Below, piece after piece: positions 15,173 through 23,540 of a stretch of DNA of 23,607 nt. Numbering within the stretch: position 1 is the stretch's first letter; each line of letters starts with the position of its first letter. The notes below the pieces were generated by a model. That model was not told the origin of the DNA, made no database searches, and saw only the letters and a list, made by a program, of their open reading frames with translations. The DNA lies in assembly GCA_042091035.1 (NCBI GenBank), contig JBELIG010000024.1, positions 1 to 23,607 on the forward strand, read 5' to 3'. The DNA is from AM-2324 sp042091035. GTDB lineage: Bacteria; Bacteroidota; Bacteroidia; Chitinophagales; Saprospiraceae. A program made the position numbers and the translations under genes.

Positions 15173-16555
15173 ATGTTCCATGTTCTCCCCCAAAACTCAA
15201 ACCTTTTTAGGTTGATAATCATTCTATTCATTTTCACAACAGCTTGTATGCCGGATGAAACTGTAATTATGGATGATATCATAAATCCCAATTCCCTAAA
15301 AATGCAGATCAGGTCAGCTGCACCTAACGGAGACCTGAACTACTACATTCTTCCAGCCAGTACAGACTATTCTTCCTTTCCTAATCAAGATCCATTAAAT
15401 CCAATCACACAAGAAAAAGTAGAATTGGGAAAATTATTGTTTTATGAAACGGGCTTGGGATTAAACCCATTCGTCAAAGACGATGAATGTTTTCAAGCGT
15501 ATTCATGTTCGAGTTGTCACCTTCCAGAATTTGGATTTACACCAGGAAGTCCTCAAGGGCTAGCAGATGGAGCTATTGATTATGGTAGCAATCGTAAACC
15601 ATACTTTAAATATCAAGATCATGAGATCGATGTTCAAGGACACAGACCCTTGTCTCTTGTCAATGTTTCCTATATCACCAATGGCATGTGGAACGGCATG
15701 TTTGGTGCAGGAGAACTAAACAAAAACACAGAAGATGTTTGGTCTGAAAATCCATTTGCACCAGCAACTGAAATCAATGAAACTGGACTAAGTGGATTGG
15801 AGGCACAGAACATAGAAGGTATGGAGCTACATCGCCTAGTGATAAATGATACGGTACTTAATGAACTCGGCTATAAACCTCTTTTCGAGGCTGCGTTTAG
15901 CCCAGAATTTGTAGAAGAAAACCCAGCACGTGCATTCTCCTTTGCCGTCAGTGCTTATCTAAGATCTATATATGCAAACCAGGCACCATTTCAAGAATTC
16001 CTAAAAGGTGACGATACAGCACTTACTGTGAATCAGATGATGGGCGCATCGCTCTTTTTTGACAGAGACAAAACTAAATGTATGAACTGTCATCATCTCC
16101 CCTCTTTTGGCGGACAACGCTTTGCAAGGATAGGAACAGCGGATATGCTTGCTAGCAACCCAAATGCGATACCTACTGCGCTTTCGTCAGCTAGAAACTT
16201 AGGCCGAGGTGGATTTACCCAAAACACCTTTGACAATTACAAATTCAAGATACCTCAACTTTACAATACAGCAGATTATGCAACCTATTTTCATGGAAGT
16301 AGTAAGACGAGTTTAGAGGCGGTGTTGGACTACAAACTTAAAGCTGAAAGCGAGAATCCTAACGTTTCAAGTAATTCGATCGAATTAAGTCCTATTGAAG
16401 ATCTAACAGCCACGGAAAAACAAGCTTTATTAGATTTTCTCAAATATGCACTTAGAGATCCTGACTTAGAGCGTTATATGCCTACTTCCGTATTATCTGG
16501 AAATTGTTTTCCAAATAACGATCTAATCAGTATAAACAATGATAAATGTCATTAA
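15173..16555 (+). CDS. Diheme cytochrome c peroxidase-like lipoprotein, copy 2
   Basis: This 460-residue paralogue of the preceding gene has a signal with FTTAC (lipid Cys C25). Haem sites are CSSCH (112-116) and CMNCH (303-307). By eye, the stretch KVELGK to GYG/DYG around the first haem is about 60% identical between copies, and IPQLYNTADYATYFHGSS is almost the same. The copies differ in the N-terminal 60 residues and in the region between the haems. It too ends in SGNCFPNND with cysteines 445 and 459, spaced exactly as in copy 1. The 98-base gap has its own promoter-like sequence, so the two may be expressed separately. It converges on sdaA with 19 bases between stops and no clear terminator. 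Confidence 0.88.
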   Translation: MFHVLPQNSNLFRLIIILFIFTTACMPDETVIMDDIINPNSLKMQIRSAAPNGDLNYYILPASTDYSSFPNQDPLNPITQEKVELGKLLFYETGLGLNPFVKDDECFQAYSCSSCHLPEFGFTPGSPQGLADGAIDYGSNRKPYFKYQDHEIDVQGHRPLSLVNVSYITNGMWNGMFGAGELNKNTEDVWSENPFAPATEINETGLSGLEAQNIEGMELHRLVINDTVLNELGYKPLFEAAFSPEFVEENPARAFSFAVSAYLRSIYANQAPFQEFLKGDDTALTVNQMMGASLFFDRDKTKCMNCHHLPSFGGQRFARIGTADMLASNPNAIPTALSSARNLGRGGFTQNTFDNYKFKIPQLYNTADYATYFHGSSKTSLEAVLDYKLKAESENPNVSSNSIELSPIEDLTATEKQALLDFLKYALRDPDLERYMPTSVLSGNCFPNNDLISINNDKCH

Positions 16556-16574
16556 GTCTTTGTAGGCTTATAAT

Positions 16575-18008
16575 CTAACATTCTGATAGATGAGCAGCAA
16601 CTTGCACAGCGAGACCTCCTTGAGAAGTTTCCTTATACTTAATGTGCATATCTTTTGCCGTTTCAAACATGGTATTTACAACTTTATCTAAGCTTACCTT
16701 AGCATTTTTTGGATCAGATTCCAGGGCTAAATTACAGGCAGTGATTGCTTTCATTGCTCCCATACTGTTTCGCTCGATACAAGGTACTTGGACCAAACCA
16801 CCTACCGGATCACAAGTCAAACCCAGATGATGCTCCATTGCAATCTCAGCTGCCATTAGGCATTGTTCAGGACTACCACCAAGGGCTTCAGTCAATGCAC
16901 CTGCTGCCATTGCAGAGGAGACGCCAATCTCAGCCTGGCAACCACCCATTGCAGCGGAAATAGTTGCTCCTTTCTTAAAAATAGAACCTATCTCAGCTGC
17001 TGTCATCAAAAAACGAACGATACCATCTGAATCCTTTGAATGCCCACAAAAAGCAATTAAATAAGCCAGTACGGCAGGGATCACACCTGCTGAGCCATTA
17101 GTCGGTGCAGTTACGATCCTTCCAAAATTTGCATTTTCCTCATTGACAGCCATAGCAAAAGCAGAAATCCATTTCACCAGATCCTGAAAATTAGGGTCTA
17201 CACGGGATACCTCCGCAAGCCATTCATGCTTATTAGTATAAACAAATTTACCCGCTGATAATTTTCTAAAAATATTAAATGCTCTGCGCTTAACACCAAG
17301 ACCTCCAGGCAATTCACCCGCTGTATGACAACCCTTATATACAGACTCTAACATCACGTCCCAAATCCTCAACAAACCGAGCTTAGAATCTTCTTCTGAT
17401 CGCCAAACCTTTTCATTGGCGGCTACCACATCTGAAATTCGAAGACCATTTACAGTACAATGATTGATTAAATCGTCAGCAGAATCTATTGGATAAGGAA
17501 GTTCAACCTCTTTTTTCAATGTATTAACATCAGAATCTTCAGTAACAAAAAAGCCTCCCCCAATAGAATAATAAGTCGTTTCATACAGCAGTGTTCCACC
17601 CTCGGAATAACTACTCAAGCGCATACCATTGGAATGAAAAGGTAAGAATTGATCGTTGTGAAACTGAATATCGGTATCAAAATCAAAGCTTACTTGTTTT
17701 TCTCCTGCAAGCATAAGCACCTGATTTCTCTTTAAATCAAAAGGAATTGAATTGATTTTATCTAATTCAACAGTTACAGGGTCAGTGCCTGATAGCCCCA
17801 TAATAATTGCTAAATCAGTACCATGCCCCTCTCCTGTAAGGGATAATGAGCCATATAACTGAACTAAAATTCGATCAGTGCTGCTAAACACATCTTCATC
17901 CTTTAGCTCCTTACAAAATGCCTGTGCTGCTCGCCAAGGTCCTAATGTATGTGAACTAGAGGGGCCAATCCCAATCTTGAGCATATCGAAGACACTGATC
18001 CGTTCCAT
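16575..18008 (-). CDS. sdaA: L-serine ammonia-lyase, iron-sulfur dependent, single-chain
   Basis: This 477-residue cytoplasmic enzyme converts L-serine to pyruvate and ammonia. The N-terminal beta domain has ISVFDMLKIGIGPSSSHTLGPW. The catalytic alpha domain has TAPTNGSAGVIPAVL and SAAMGGCQAEIGVSSAMAAG. Iron-sulfur ligands are C357, C399 (TCDPVGG) and C410 (QVPCIERNSMG), with spacings of 42 and 11 that match the Legionella enzyme as I recall it. The protein ends in Cys477, the position of the fourth, tail-in-mouth ligand in that enzyme. Alpha and beta parts are fused as in the type II enzymes. It is a single gene between the peroxidase and ChaN genes, convergent with one and divergent from the other. 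Confidence 0.96.
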   Translation of the reverse strand: MERISVFDMLKIGIGPSSSHTLGPWRAAQAFCKELKDEDVFSSTDRILVQLYGSLSLTGEGHGTDLAIIMGLSGTDPVTVELDKINSIPFDLKRNQVLMLAGEKQVSFDFDTDIQFHNDQFLPFHSNGMRLSSYSEGGTLLYETTYYSIGGGFFVTEDSDVNTLKKEVELPYPIDSADDLINHCTVNGLRISDVVAANEKVWRSEEDSKLGLLRIWDVMLESVYKGCHTAGELPGGLGVKRRAFNIFRKLSAGKFVYTNKHEWLAEVSRVDPNFQDLVKWISAFAMAVNEENANFGRIVTAPTNGSAGVIPAVLAYLIAFCGHSKDSDGIVRFLMTAAEIGSIFKKGATISAAMGGCQAEIGVSSAMAAGALTEALGGSPEQCLMAAEIAMEHHLGLTCDPVGGLVQVPCIERNSMGAMKAITACNLALESDPKNAKVSLDKVVNTMFETAKDMHIKYKETSQGGLAVQVAAHLSEC

Positions 18009-18150
18009 CCCTTTTTAATTTTGCACGAAAATAGGTAATTAACTTCATTAAACCTGCACATCAATTTTAGATTTTTCAAATAGGATGACTTAATATTATT
18101 AGCCATTCCCTATCTTCAAGCATCCGGAAAAATTTAAAGAAATCAGAGCC

Positions 18151-19008
18151 ATGAAAAACATATTCTTCGTATTCATCATTCTATTCAGTTCTACCATACT
18201 GGATGCACAAAAAGGATTACAAGCATATCAGCTCTATAATTCAAAAGGGAAGAAGACAAGCTTCAAGAAAATGGTGAAAGCATCCAAGCAAAAAGACCTG
18301 GTTTTCTTTGGAGAATTACACAACAATCCCATTTGCCACTGGTTACAGATGGAGTTCTCTAAATCCATAATGGCAGAACGCAATTTACAGATAGGAGTAG
18401 AAATGTTTGAGCGAGATAATGAATCAGACCTGCAGCAATACCTTAATGGATCACTATCGAAATCTGATGCAGATACACTTATCAGATTTTGGAACAATTA
18501 TGAGACAGACTATCAACCCTTATTAGAATTTGCGAAAAAAAATGGCATAGCTTATTTCGGTACAAATATCCCCAGAAAGTTTGCACGCATTGTATACAAA
18601 CAAGATTTTGAGGGACTAAACACATTAACGGAAGAAGAATTGACCTTTATTGCCCCTCTCCCTATACCATATGATGCAGAACTTAAGCCTTACAAGGATA
18701 TGCTTAGCATGATGGGTGGTCATGGTGGAGCTACCTTACCCAAGGCTCAAGCCATAAAAGATGCAACGATGGCACATTTCATCCTTAAATCTTGGGATAG
18801 AAAAGCACTATTCCTTCATATTAATGGCGCTTACCATTCTGATTACTTCAGCAGTATCTTGTGGTATATTGAACAAAGCCAGGCTGATTTGGATATGATG
18901 ACTATCACCACACTTATTCAAGACGATATTCACAGCTTTGACGAAGAAGAATTAGGCAAAGCAGACTTCTACCTTGTCATTGATAGTGATGTTACTACCT
19001 CTTACTAA
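18151..19008 (+). CDS. ChaN-family (Tiki/GEXH superfamily) exported protein
   Basis: This 285-residue protein has a signal peptide cleaved near LDAQ (about 20). The superfamily motif FFGELHNNP (52-60, the GExH site) is followed by IGVEMFERD (81-89), then FGTNIPR, AQAIKDATMAHFI (199-211) and HINGAYHSDY (223-232). These correspond to the conserved segments of ChaN, a haem-binding lipoprotein linked to iron uptake. Related Tiki proteins are metalloproteases, so a protease role is an alternative. No lipobox is visible, unlike Campylobacter ChaN. A cytochrome c'-like lipoprotein gene follows after 9 bases, suggesting one transcript. Confidence 0.87.
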   Translation: MKNIFFVFIILFSSTILDAQKGLQAYQLYNSKGKKTSFKKMVKASKQKDLVFFGELHNNPICHWLQMEFSKSIMAERNLQIGVEMFERDNESDLQQYLNGSLSKSDADTLIRFWNNYETDYQPLLEFAKKNGIAYFGTNIPRKFARIVYKQDFEGLNTLTEEELTFIAPLPIPYDAELKPYKDMLSMMGGHGGATLPKAQAIKDATMAHFILKSWDRKALFLHINGAYHSDYFSSILWYIEQSQADLDMMTITTLIQDDIHSFDEEELGKADFYLVIDSDVTTSY

Positions 19009-19017
19009 ACCTAGATC

Positions 19018-19440
19018 ATGAAAAAGATATATATCACTCTAACTTTGGTGTTAATCTCATTACTTGCCTGTACAAAAGTGGAGAAAAAAGTAACAGGAAA
19101 TTTCACAAACCCCAATGGAGAAACGGAACTTGCCTCCTTCATGAAGAGTATTCACGATGAAACCGTTTTAGCGAAAAAAGCCTGTATCAACGGTGAAAAA
19201 TATACTTTTGAGACAAAAGAACAAACACTTTTTACAAGTGATGCAGCAGATCCGGATAAGGTAGCTTCAGAACGCTATAAAATATTTGGCCAAGCCTACT
19301 TAAATGCATTGAATACCTATAAAAAAGCCTCCAAAACTGATCTTGCGGATAGTTATAATCAAATGGTAGGTGCGTGTGAAAATTGTCATCAGGCTTTGTG
19401 CCCAGGGCCTCTTGTCCGAGTAAAGAAATTATATCTATAA
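19018..19440 (+). CDS. Small c-type cytochrome lipoprotein (cytochrome c'-like)
   Basis: This 140-residue protein has a lipoprotein signal (LLAC, C18). The body is mainly helical, with a single haem-binding CENCH (120-124) close to the C-terminus in the last helix, the arrangement of cytochrome c'. A further cysteine follows in CHQALCPGPLVRVKKL (C128). Such proteins carry electrons or bind small gases in the periplasm; the role here is not known. It is probably cotranscribed with the ChaN-family gene. Its last 6 bases overlap the end of modC on the other strand, and no terminator separates them. Confidence 0.82.
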   Translation: MKKIYITLTLVLISLLACTKVEKKVTGNFTNPNGETELASFMKSIHDETVLAKKACINGEKYTFETKEQTLFTSDAADPDKVASERYKIFGQAYLNALNTYKKASKTDLADSYNQMVGACENCHQALCPGPLVRVKKLYL

Positions 19441-20064
19441 TGCAGGGAGCTTGATAAGTTTGGTACAGAACTGCTGCAGTATAGCTGTTTGATGACTTAC
19501 AAGTATTACTGGCAGACGCTTAAACTCGACACACTCTTTCAATAAAGATAAAACATCGTCGCGCGTCTCATCATCCAAAGCAGTGAACGGTTCATCCAAT
19601 AAAAGCAGTTGGGGGTCAGAAACTAGAGCCAACAATATTGCAAGTCTTTGCTTTTGCCCTCCAGACAATTTGTCTGGATAAGTATTTCGCTGCTTATCAA
19701 GACCTAAACGAAGCAATAAACGTTCTAATTCGGTCTTTTCAAAGCCTCTATTGACAAATCGAATATGCTCCTCGATTGTCATATTTGGGAACAAAGCCTG
19801 ATCTTGAAAGACCATCGCTACAGAGCGCTTATCGATTGGACAATCAATTCCCTCCTTAGTACTTGTAAGAATTTCAGCTCCATTTGAGATATAAGCAAAG
19901 TCAGGATCTATGAGTCCTGCAATAAGTTTAAGTAAAGATGTTTTCCCACAACCTGAAGGTCCTGTGATTCCAAGAATATCATTTTCCTCTAGACTACATG
20001 CAAAGCTAAATTGCTTTTTTGCTCCACCTACCTCCAAATATTTTTCCACTCTAATCTCTACCAT
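19435..20064 (-). CDS. modC: Molybdate ABC transporter ATP-binding protein, short form
   Basis: This 209-residue ABC ATPase has Walker A GPSGCGKTS (35-43), Q-loop VFQDQALFPN (Q87), signature LSGGQKQR (133-140), Walker B LLLLDEPF (153-160) and H-loop H191. It ends right after the ATPase domain, so it lacks the C-terminal MOP/TOBE domain that binds oxyanion in classical ModC (about 350 residues). Identity as ModC rests mainly on position: its ATG overlaps the modB stop by 7 bases. It should energise molybdate, or possibly tungstate, import. Its end overlaps the cytochrome gene on the opposite strand by 6 bases. Confidence 0.85.
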   Translation of the reverse strand: MVEIRVEKYLEVGGAKKQFSFACSLEENDILGITGPSGCGKTSLLKLIAGLIDPDFAYISNGAEILTSTKEGIDCPIDKRSVAMVFQDQALFPNMTIEEHIRFVNRGFEKTELERLLLRLGLDKQRNTYPDKLSGGQKQRLAILLALVSDPQLLLLDEPFTALDDETRDDVLSLLKECVEFKRLPVILVSHQTAILQQFCTKLIKLPAL

Positions 20065-20729
20065 CGCACCAGCCGTTTAGAATTATTGCCCAAAGAATAA
20101 ATAAACACCAAGACCACAAAGCTAATTAGCAATAGAATTAAGGCATACTGATTTGCCTGCTCCATCTGCATCAATTCGACCGACTCATAAATTGCAATTG
20201 ATGCTACTCGGGTCTCATCTGGAATGTTTCCGCCAATCATAAGTACCAAACCAAACTCACCCAAGGTATGTGCAAAGCTCAAAACCAATCCGGTTGCAAT
20301 TCCTTTTATTGAATTTGGGAGTATGATCTTTTTAAAAATAGCCCATTTAGGCTTTCCAAGTACTCGGGCAAACTGAAGCATATCATTAGGAAGTTGCTCA
20401 AAAGCGTTTTGAATTGGTTGAACCATGAAGGGCAAAGAATATATAATAGATCCTAGCAACAGGCCTGAAAAGGAAAACACCAATTGTAGATCAAAATAGC
20501 TATTCAAGAATGTTCCAACAGAACTTTGTGGACTAAAGACCAATATAAAATAAAAGCCAAGTACAGTTGGCGGTAAGACCATAGGTAAAGCTATTAGGGC
20601 CTGCACCACCCGTTTTCCCCGCCAATGCACAAAACTCAATACATAGGCTAATGGAATACCAATAAGCAACAGTACCAAAGCGCAAAGTAATGCAAGTTTG
20701 AAGGATAGCAAAAACGGAGACCAATCCAT
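20058..20729 (-). CDS. modB: Molybdate ABC transporter permease
   Basis: This 223-residue inner-membrane protein has five or six transmembrane segments. Family hallmarks are ALPMVLPPTVLGFYFI, the EAA-loop region (LQFARVLGKPKWAIFKKIILP) that contacts the ATPase, and HTLGEFGLVLMIGGNIPDETRVASIAIY, diagnostic for ModB. It begins 26 bases after modA and overlaps modC by 7 bases, indicating translational coupling. Confidence 0.93.
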   Translation of the reverse strand: MDWSPFLLSFKLALLCALVLLLIGIPLAYVLSFVHWRGKRVVQALIALPMVLPPTVLGFYFILVFSPQSSVGTFLNSYFDLQLVFSFSGLLLGSIIYSLPFMVQPIQNAFEQLPNDMLQFARVLGKPKWAIFKKIILPNSIKGIATGLVLSFAHTLGEFGLVLMIGGNIPDETRVASIAIYESVELMQMEQANQYALILLLISFVVLVFIYSLGNNSKRLVRW

Positions 20730-20755
20730 ATAAACGATTTTACCCTACAAATATG

Positions 20756-21511
20756 CTATAATCTGTAACCTTTTGAAACAATAATTTTCTGAATCTCTTC
20801 AGAAAGAATATAGTCTATGAACTGCTGACTCAGTCTATGGGCCGACTTTTTGCCATCCAGCAAGACACATGACTGCTCCAAACCTTCTTTAAATGATAGT
20901 ATTTGATGATCTTTTAAAAAAGACTTCATTTCCACTGAAGAGGCTGCGGTAATCCCAAGCCCCACTACCCCATTGGAAATATACTGATCCAATTGATTGA
21001 TATTATTAGCAAAAACAAGCCTGGGTTCCAGCTCAGAGAAACAGGTTTGGGTTTGCAAAAATCGTAAGGCTGCTTTTCCATAGGGAGCTGTTTTAGGATT
21101 TGCAATACCAATCTTTGTATTTTCACCGCCCACACAAAGTGCATTTACATCAACGGCGCCTGTATTTGAACAAAGTACCATTTGACCTTTAGCATAGATC
21201 TTTGGACCTTTTTTACAGTAACCGTCTTCATATAAATCCATACTGAAATCTAGATCTGCAGAAAAGAAAGCGTCGTAGGGAGCTCCTTGCCGAATCTGAC
21301 TAGACAAAACACCTGAAGAACCACTGATTAGGTCTACTTCAACCGCGTGCAGTCGTTCAAAATCTTGTTTTAATTCTAGCATCAAAGGATAAAAATTTGC
21401 AGCTACTGCAACTCGTATATTGGCATGTTGCTCTGTCGAATTACAGCTTAAAAATGAGCTCAAGCAAAGCAACAGAAGAAAATTTTTCGAATTAAATACT
21501 AATCTATTCAT
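20756..21511 (-). CDS. modA: Molybdate-binding lipoprotein of the ABC transporter
   Basis: The start is placed at the ATG at 21509-21511 (251 residues); the codon before it is TTG. It has a lipoprotein signal with FLSC (C23), as expected for a solute-binding protein held in the membrane. Type II periplasmic-binding-protein motifs are VAVAANFYPLM, SGSSGVLSSQIRQGAPYDAFFSAD, the GIANPKTAPYGKAALRFL stretch and VVGLGITAAS. The AANF form, where E. coli ModA has AASL, belongs to a common subgroup. Whether molybdate or tungstate is preferred cannot be read here. The ATG overlaps the end of the hydrolase gene by 8 bases (21504-21511). Confidence 0.92.
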   Translation of the reverse strand: MNRLVFNSKNFLLLLCLSSFLSCNSTEQHANIRVAVAANFYPLMLELKQDFERLHAVEVDLISGSSGVLSSQIRQGAPYDAFFSADLDFSMDLYEDGYCKKGPKIYAKGQMVLCSNTGAVDVNALCVGGENTKIGIANPKTAPYGKAALRFLQTQTCFSELEPRLVFANNINQLDQYISNGVVGLGITAASSVEMKSFLKDHQILSFKEGLEQSCVLLDGKKSAHRLSQQFIDYILSEEIQKIIVSKGYRL

Positions 21512-22379
21512 CAACCAAATTTATGAGATAATCTACAATCTCAGCCTGCTTGGACCAAAGGATAAAATGTCCTTCCTCCTCAAACCAGACAGTTTTACTG
21601 CTCGCTATCTTTTGATTAAGATAATCAGCATTCCCCGCAGGAACAAGTTTATCTTCTAATCCCTGAAAAACGGTCAAGGGTAAATCTATATCTGTATCCA
21701 TACCTCTCTCCAACAAAAGGAGCTCATCATACAAGGCTTCAATTTCCTGATTACTAGAAAGTAGCATCCTCGGTAAAGTCCAAGAAACTAAATCACTACT
21801 AATTATAGGTCGCCACCACTCCCTAGGTTCCAATTCAGGATCTACCGATCCCGCCACAATAATACTATGTTCAATTGTTTCTCTTTCTTCTAGCATTGAA
21901 GAAAGAACAACAGCACCTCCATAGGAGTGTCCGAGTATAAAATAAGAAGGTGCCTCTATATGATCTAATATTGCTGACACACAGCGACTTTGTACATCCA
22001 GCTTCTTCTGAATATCCATTTCACTCAAACCAAAACCTGGTCGATCATAGGCAAGTAATTGATACCTCGAAGTCAAAAGAGTATCTGCAAACCAAGAATC
22101 AAATGCATTCAGGTCTCCTGGAGACCCATGGATCAAGATCAACAAAGGCAAGCTGTCTATTCCAATATGAGCATATCTGATTTTTCCATAGTTTTCGACT
22201 TCCAGATAATCCGTTCGAATAGACTGCTGCTGTCCAAGCATTTCTAAGGCATATTGCATTTCTTGTTCGTCCTTGATCAATTGTTTTGCCAGAACATTAA
22301 TCAAAATCAAAAGGAAGACTATCAAAGCAAATAGGCCTAAGCTTATAATTTTAAGGCTACGTTTCCAGGGCTTTTTCAT
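21504..22379 (-). CDS. Membrane-anchored alpha/beta hydrolase
   Basis: This 291-residue protein has one N-terminal transmembrane anchor (about 9-31) after a basic start (MKKPWKRSLK). The hydrolase fold is read from LILIHGSPGDL (oxyanion-hole region, 81-90), YDRPGFGLSE, the nucleophile elbow GHSYGGA (S152), an acid in GLEDKLVP (D243) and H271 in EEEGHFILW. The triad S152-D243-H271 looks complete. The substrate is unknown; esterase, lipase or epoxide-hydrolase-type activity are all possible. The catalytic domain probably faces the periplasm, judging from the basic N-terminus. It lies 3 bases after the aminotransferase gene and overlaps modA, so it is part of the same operon. Confidence 0.88.
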   Translation of the reverse strand: MKKPWKRSLKIISLGLFALIVFLLILINVLAKQLIKDEQEMQYALEMLGQQQSIRTDYLEVENYGKIRYAHIGIDSLPLLILIHGSPGDLNAFDSWFADTLLTSRYQLLAYDRPGFGLSEMDIQKKLDVQSRCVSAILDHIEAPSYFILGHSYGGAVVLSSMLEERETIEHSIIVAGSVDPELEPREWWRPIISSDLVSWTLPRMLLSSNQEIEALYDELLLLERGMDTDIDLPLTVFQGLEDKLVPAGNADYLNQKIASSKTVWFEEEGHFILWSKQAEIVDYLINLVDE

Positions 22380-22382
22380 AGT

Positions 22383-23519
22383 CTAGAATTGCTTTAAAAC
22401 ATTGGCTAATACTTCCACATCCCGATCATTATTATATAAATGACTTGCAATTCGAATATAATCTCCTCGTATAGAAAGGTAGACATTGTGCGCCTTTAGC
22501 GTGGCTTTTAGTTGTTCCTTATCTAAACCTTCAGGCAATTTCAAAGACCATAAATGACCTGCATGCTCCCCCTGATCTCCAAATGTGAATGGACTATTGT
22601 CAAGTTCAATTTTCAGGTGATTCATAATATCAAATCCGTGTTTTTGGATGGGTTCAGTACCCCAGTCCAAAAGATGCTCGAGGGCCTTATCCAGCATAGC
22701 AGAGTATACAAAGGAACTACTTTGCCCCATACTGTATCTGTTTGCTCCAGATTTATATGCAGATTCATAGTTGACAAGACCTGCAAAATCTTCACTGTCT
22801 TTTCGATTCATCCAACTCTCTTCGATGGGGATGCCAGTATCAAAGCGAGGTCCATAATAAGCCAGACTCATACCATAAGCTCCCATCAGCCATTTATAGC
22901 CAGAGACTATCAAAGCGTCTGGTTTGATTTCTTGTATTGAAAATTCTAGTGCTCCTACAGACTGCGTGCCATCTATGATCAAGTATGCCCCTACCGCATC
23001 GCAGGCTTTACGAATACGAATCAGATCAAAGAGACTACCATCGGCCCAATGCACATGACCCATTGCTACCACTTTGGTTTTTGAATTGATGGCTTCAATG
23101 ATTTGGTCCGTCCAAGAGATGCTTTTTTCAATAGGCTTTTGAATAAATATAACCTTAGCGGAAGTATTTGCAGCAGCTCTTTCCCAGCAATATACATTCG
23201 AAGGGAATTGCTCTGCGGTCAAGAGGATTTCATCGCCTTGCTCCAAAGGAACATTCTGTGCAGCATTGGCCAAGCAATAAGAAGCAGATGGACCAATTGC
23301 TATGCGCTGTGGATCATCTGAGTGAATCAACTGAGCAAACTTCTGCTTCAGTTGCTCTGTATAGCTAAAAAAATCGGCCGGAAAGATCTTGTAAGGATAT
23401 TCCTTTTGTTCAAGGAATTGCTTTCCAATGGCAGTAACAGACTTTAGCTGAGGTGCCATATAGGAGTTGTTAAAGTAATGACAATCCTCCGGCAAATTAA
23501 AAAGACTTCTATAATTCAT
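22383..23519 (-). CDS. Class V aminotransferase-fold PLP enzyme
   Basis: This 378-residue cytoplasmic protein has the class V fold. It begins YFNNSYMAPQ. PLP contacts are expected at H157 (GHVHWADG), D183 and Q186 (IIDGTQSVGA), and the Schiff-base lysine K209 in SGYKWLMG. The phosphate-binding serine region is IGPSASYCLAN (75-85). Relatives include kynureninase, isopenicillin-N epimerase-like enzymes and cysteine desulfurases. Its cysteines are all before residue 175, so the catalytic cysteine of SufS/IscS desulfurases is missing. The reaction is unknown. It is the first gene of the run that leads into modABC, 3 bases before the hydrolase. Confidence 0.87.
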   Translation of the reverse strand: MNYRSLFNLPEDCHYFNNSYMAPQLKSVTAIGKQFLEQKEYPYKIFPADFFSYTEQLKQKFAQLIHSDDPQRIAIGPSASYCLANAAQNVPLEQGDEILLTAEQFPSNVYCWERAAANTSAKVIFIQKPIEKSISWTDQIIEAINSKTKVVAMGHVHWADGSLFDLIRIRKACDAVGAYLIIDGTQSVGALEFSIQEIKPDALIVSGYKWLMGAYGMSLAYYGPRFDTGIPIEESWMNRKDSEDFAGLVNYESAYKSGANRYSMGQSSSFVYSAMLDKALEHLLDWGTEPIQKHGFDIMNHLKIELDNSPFTFGDQGEHAGHLWSLKLPEGLDKEQLKATLKAHNVYLSIRGDYIRIASHLYNNDRDVEVLANVLKQF

Positions 23520-23540
23520 ACAATCGCCTAAACTTGGTTT

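Noticed and set aside
16556..16574. Possible terminator between the second peroxidase gene and sdaA
   Set aside because: TAAGTC/GGCTTA gives only a six-pair stem with a G-U pair and no T-run on either side.
22554..22940. Open plus-strand frame of 128 codons opposite the aminotransferase gene
   Set aside because: It lies fully within a strong PLP-enzyme gene and has no supporting signals.
22383..23519. Cysteine desulfurase or Moco sulfurase identity for the class V enzyme
   Set aside because: No cysteine lies in the C-terminal half where the persulfide cysteine should be, and no MOSC domain is present.
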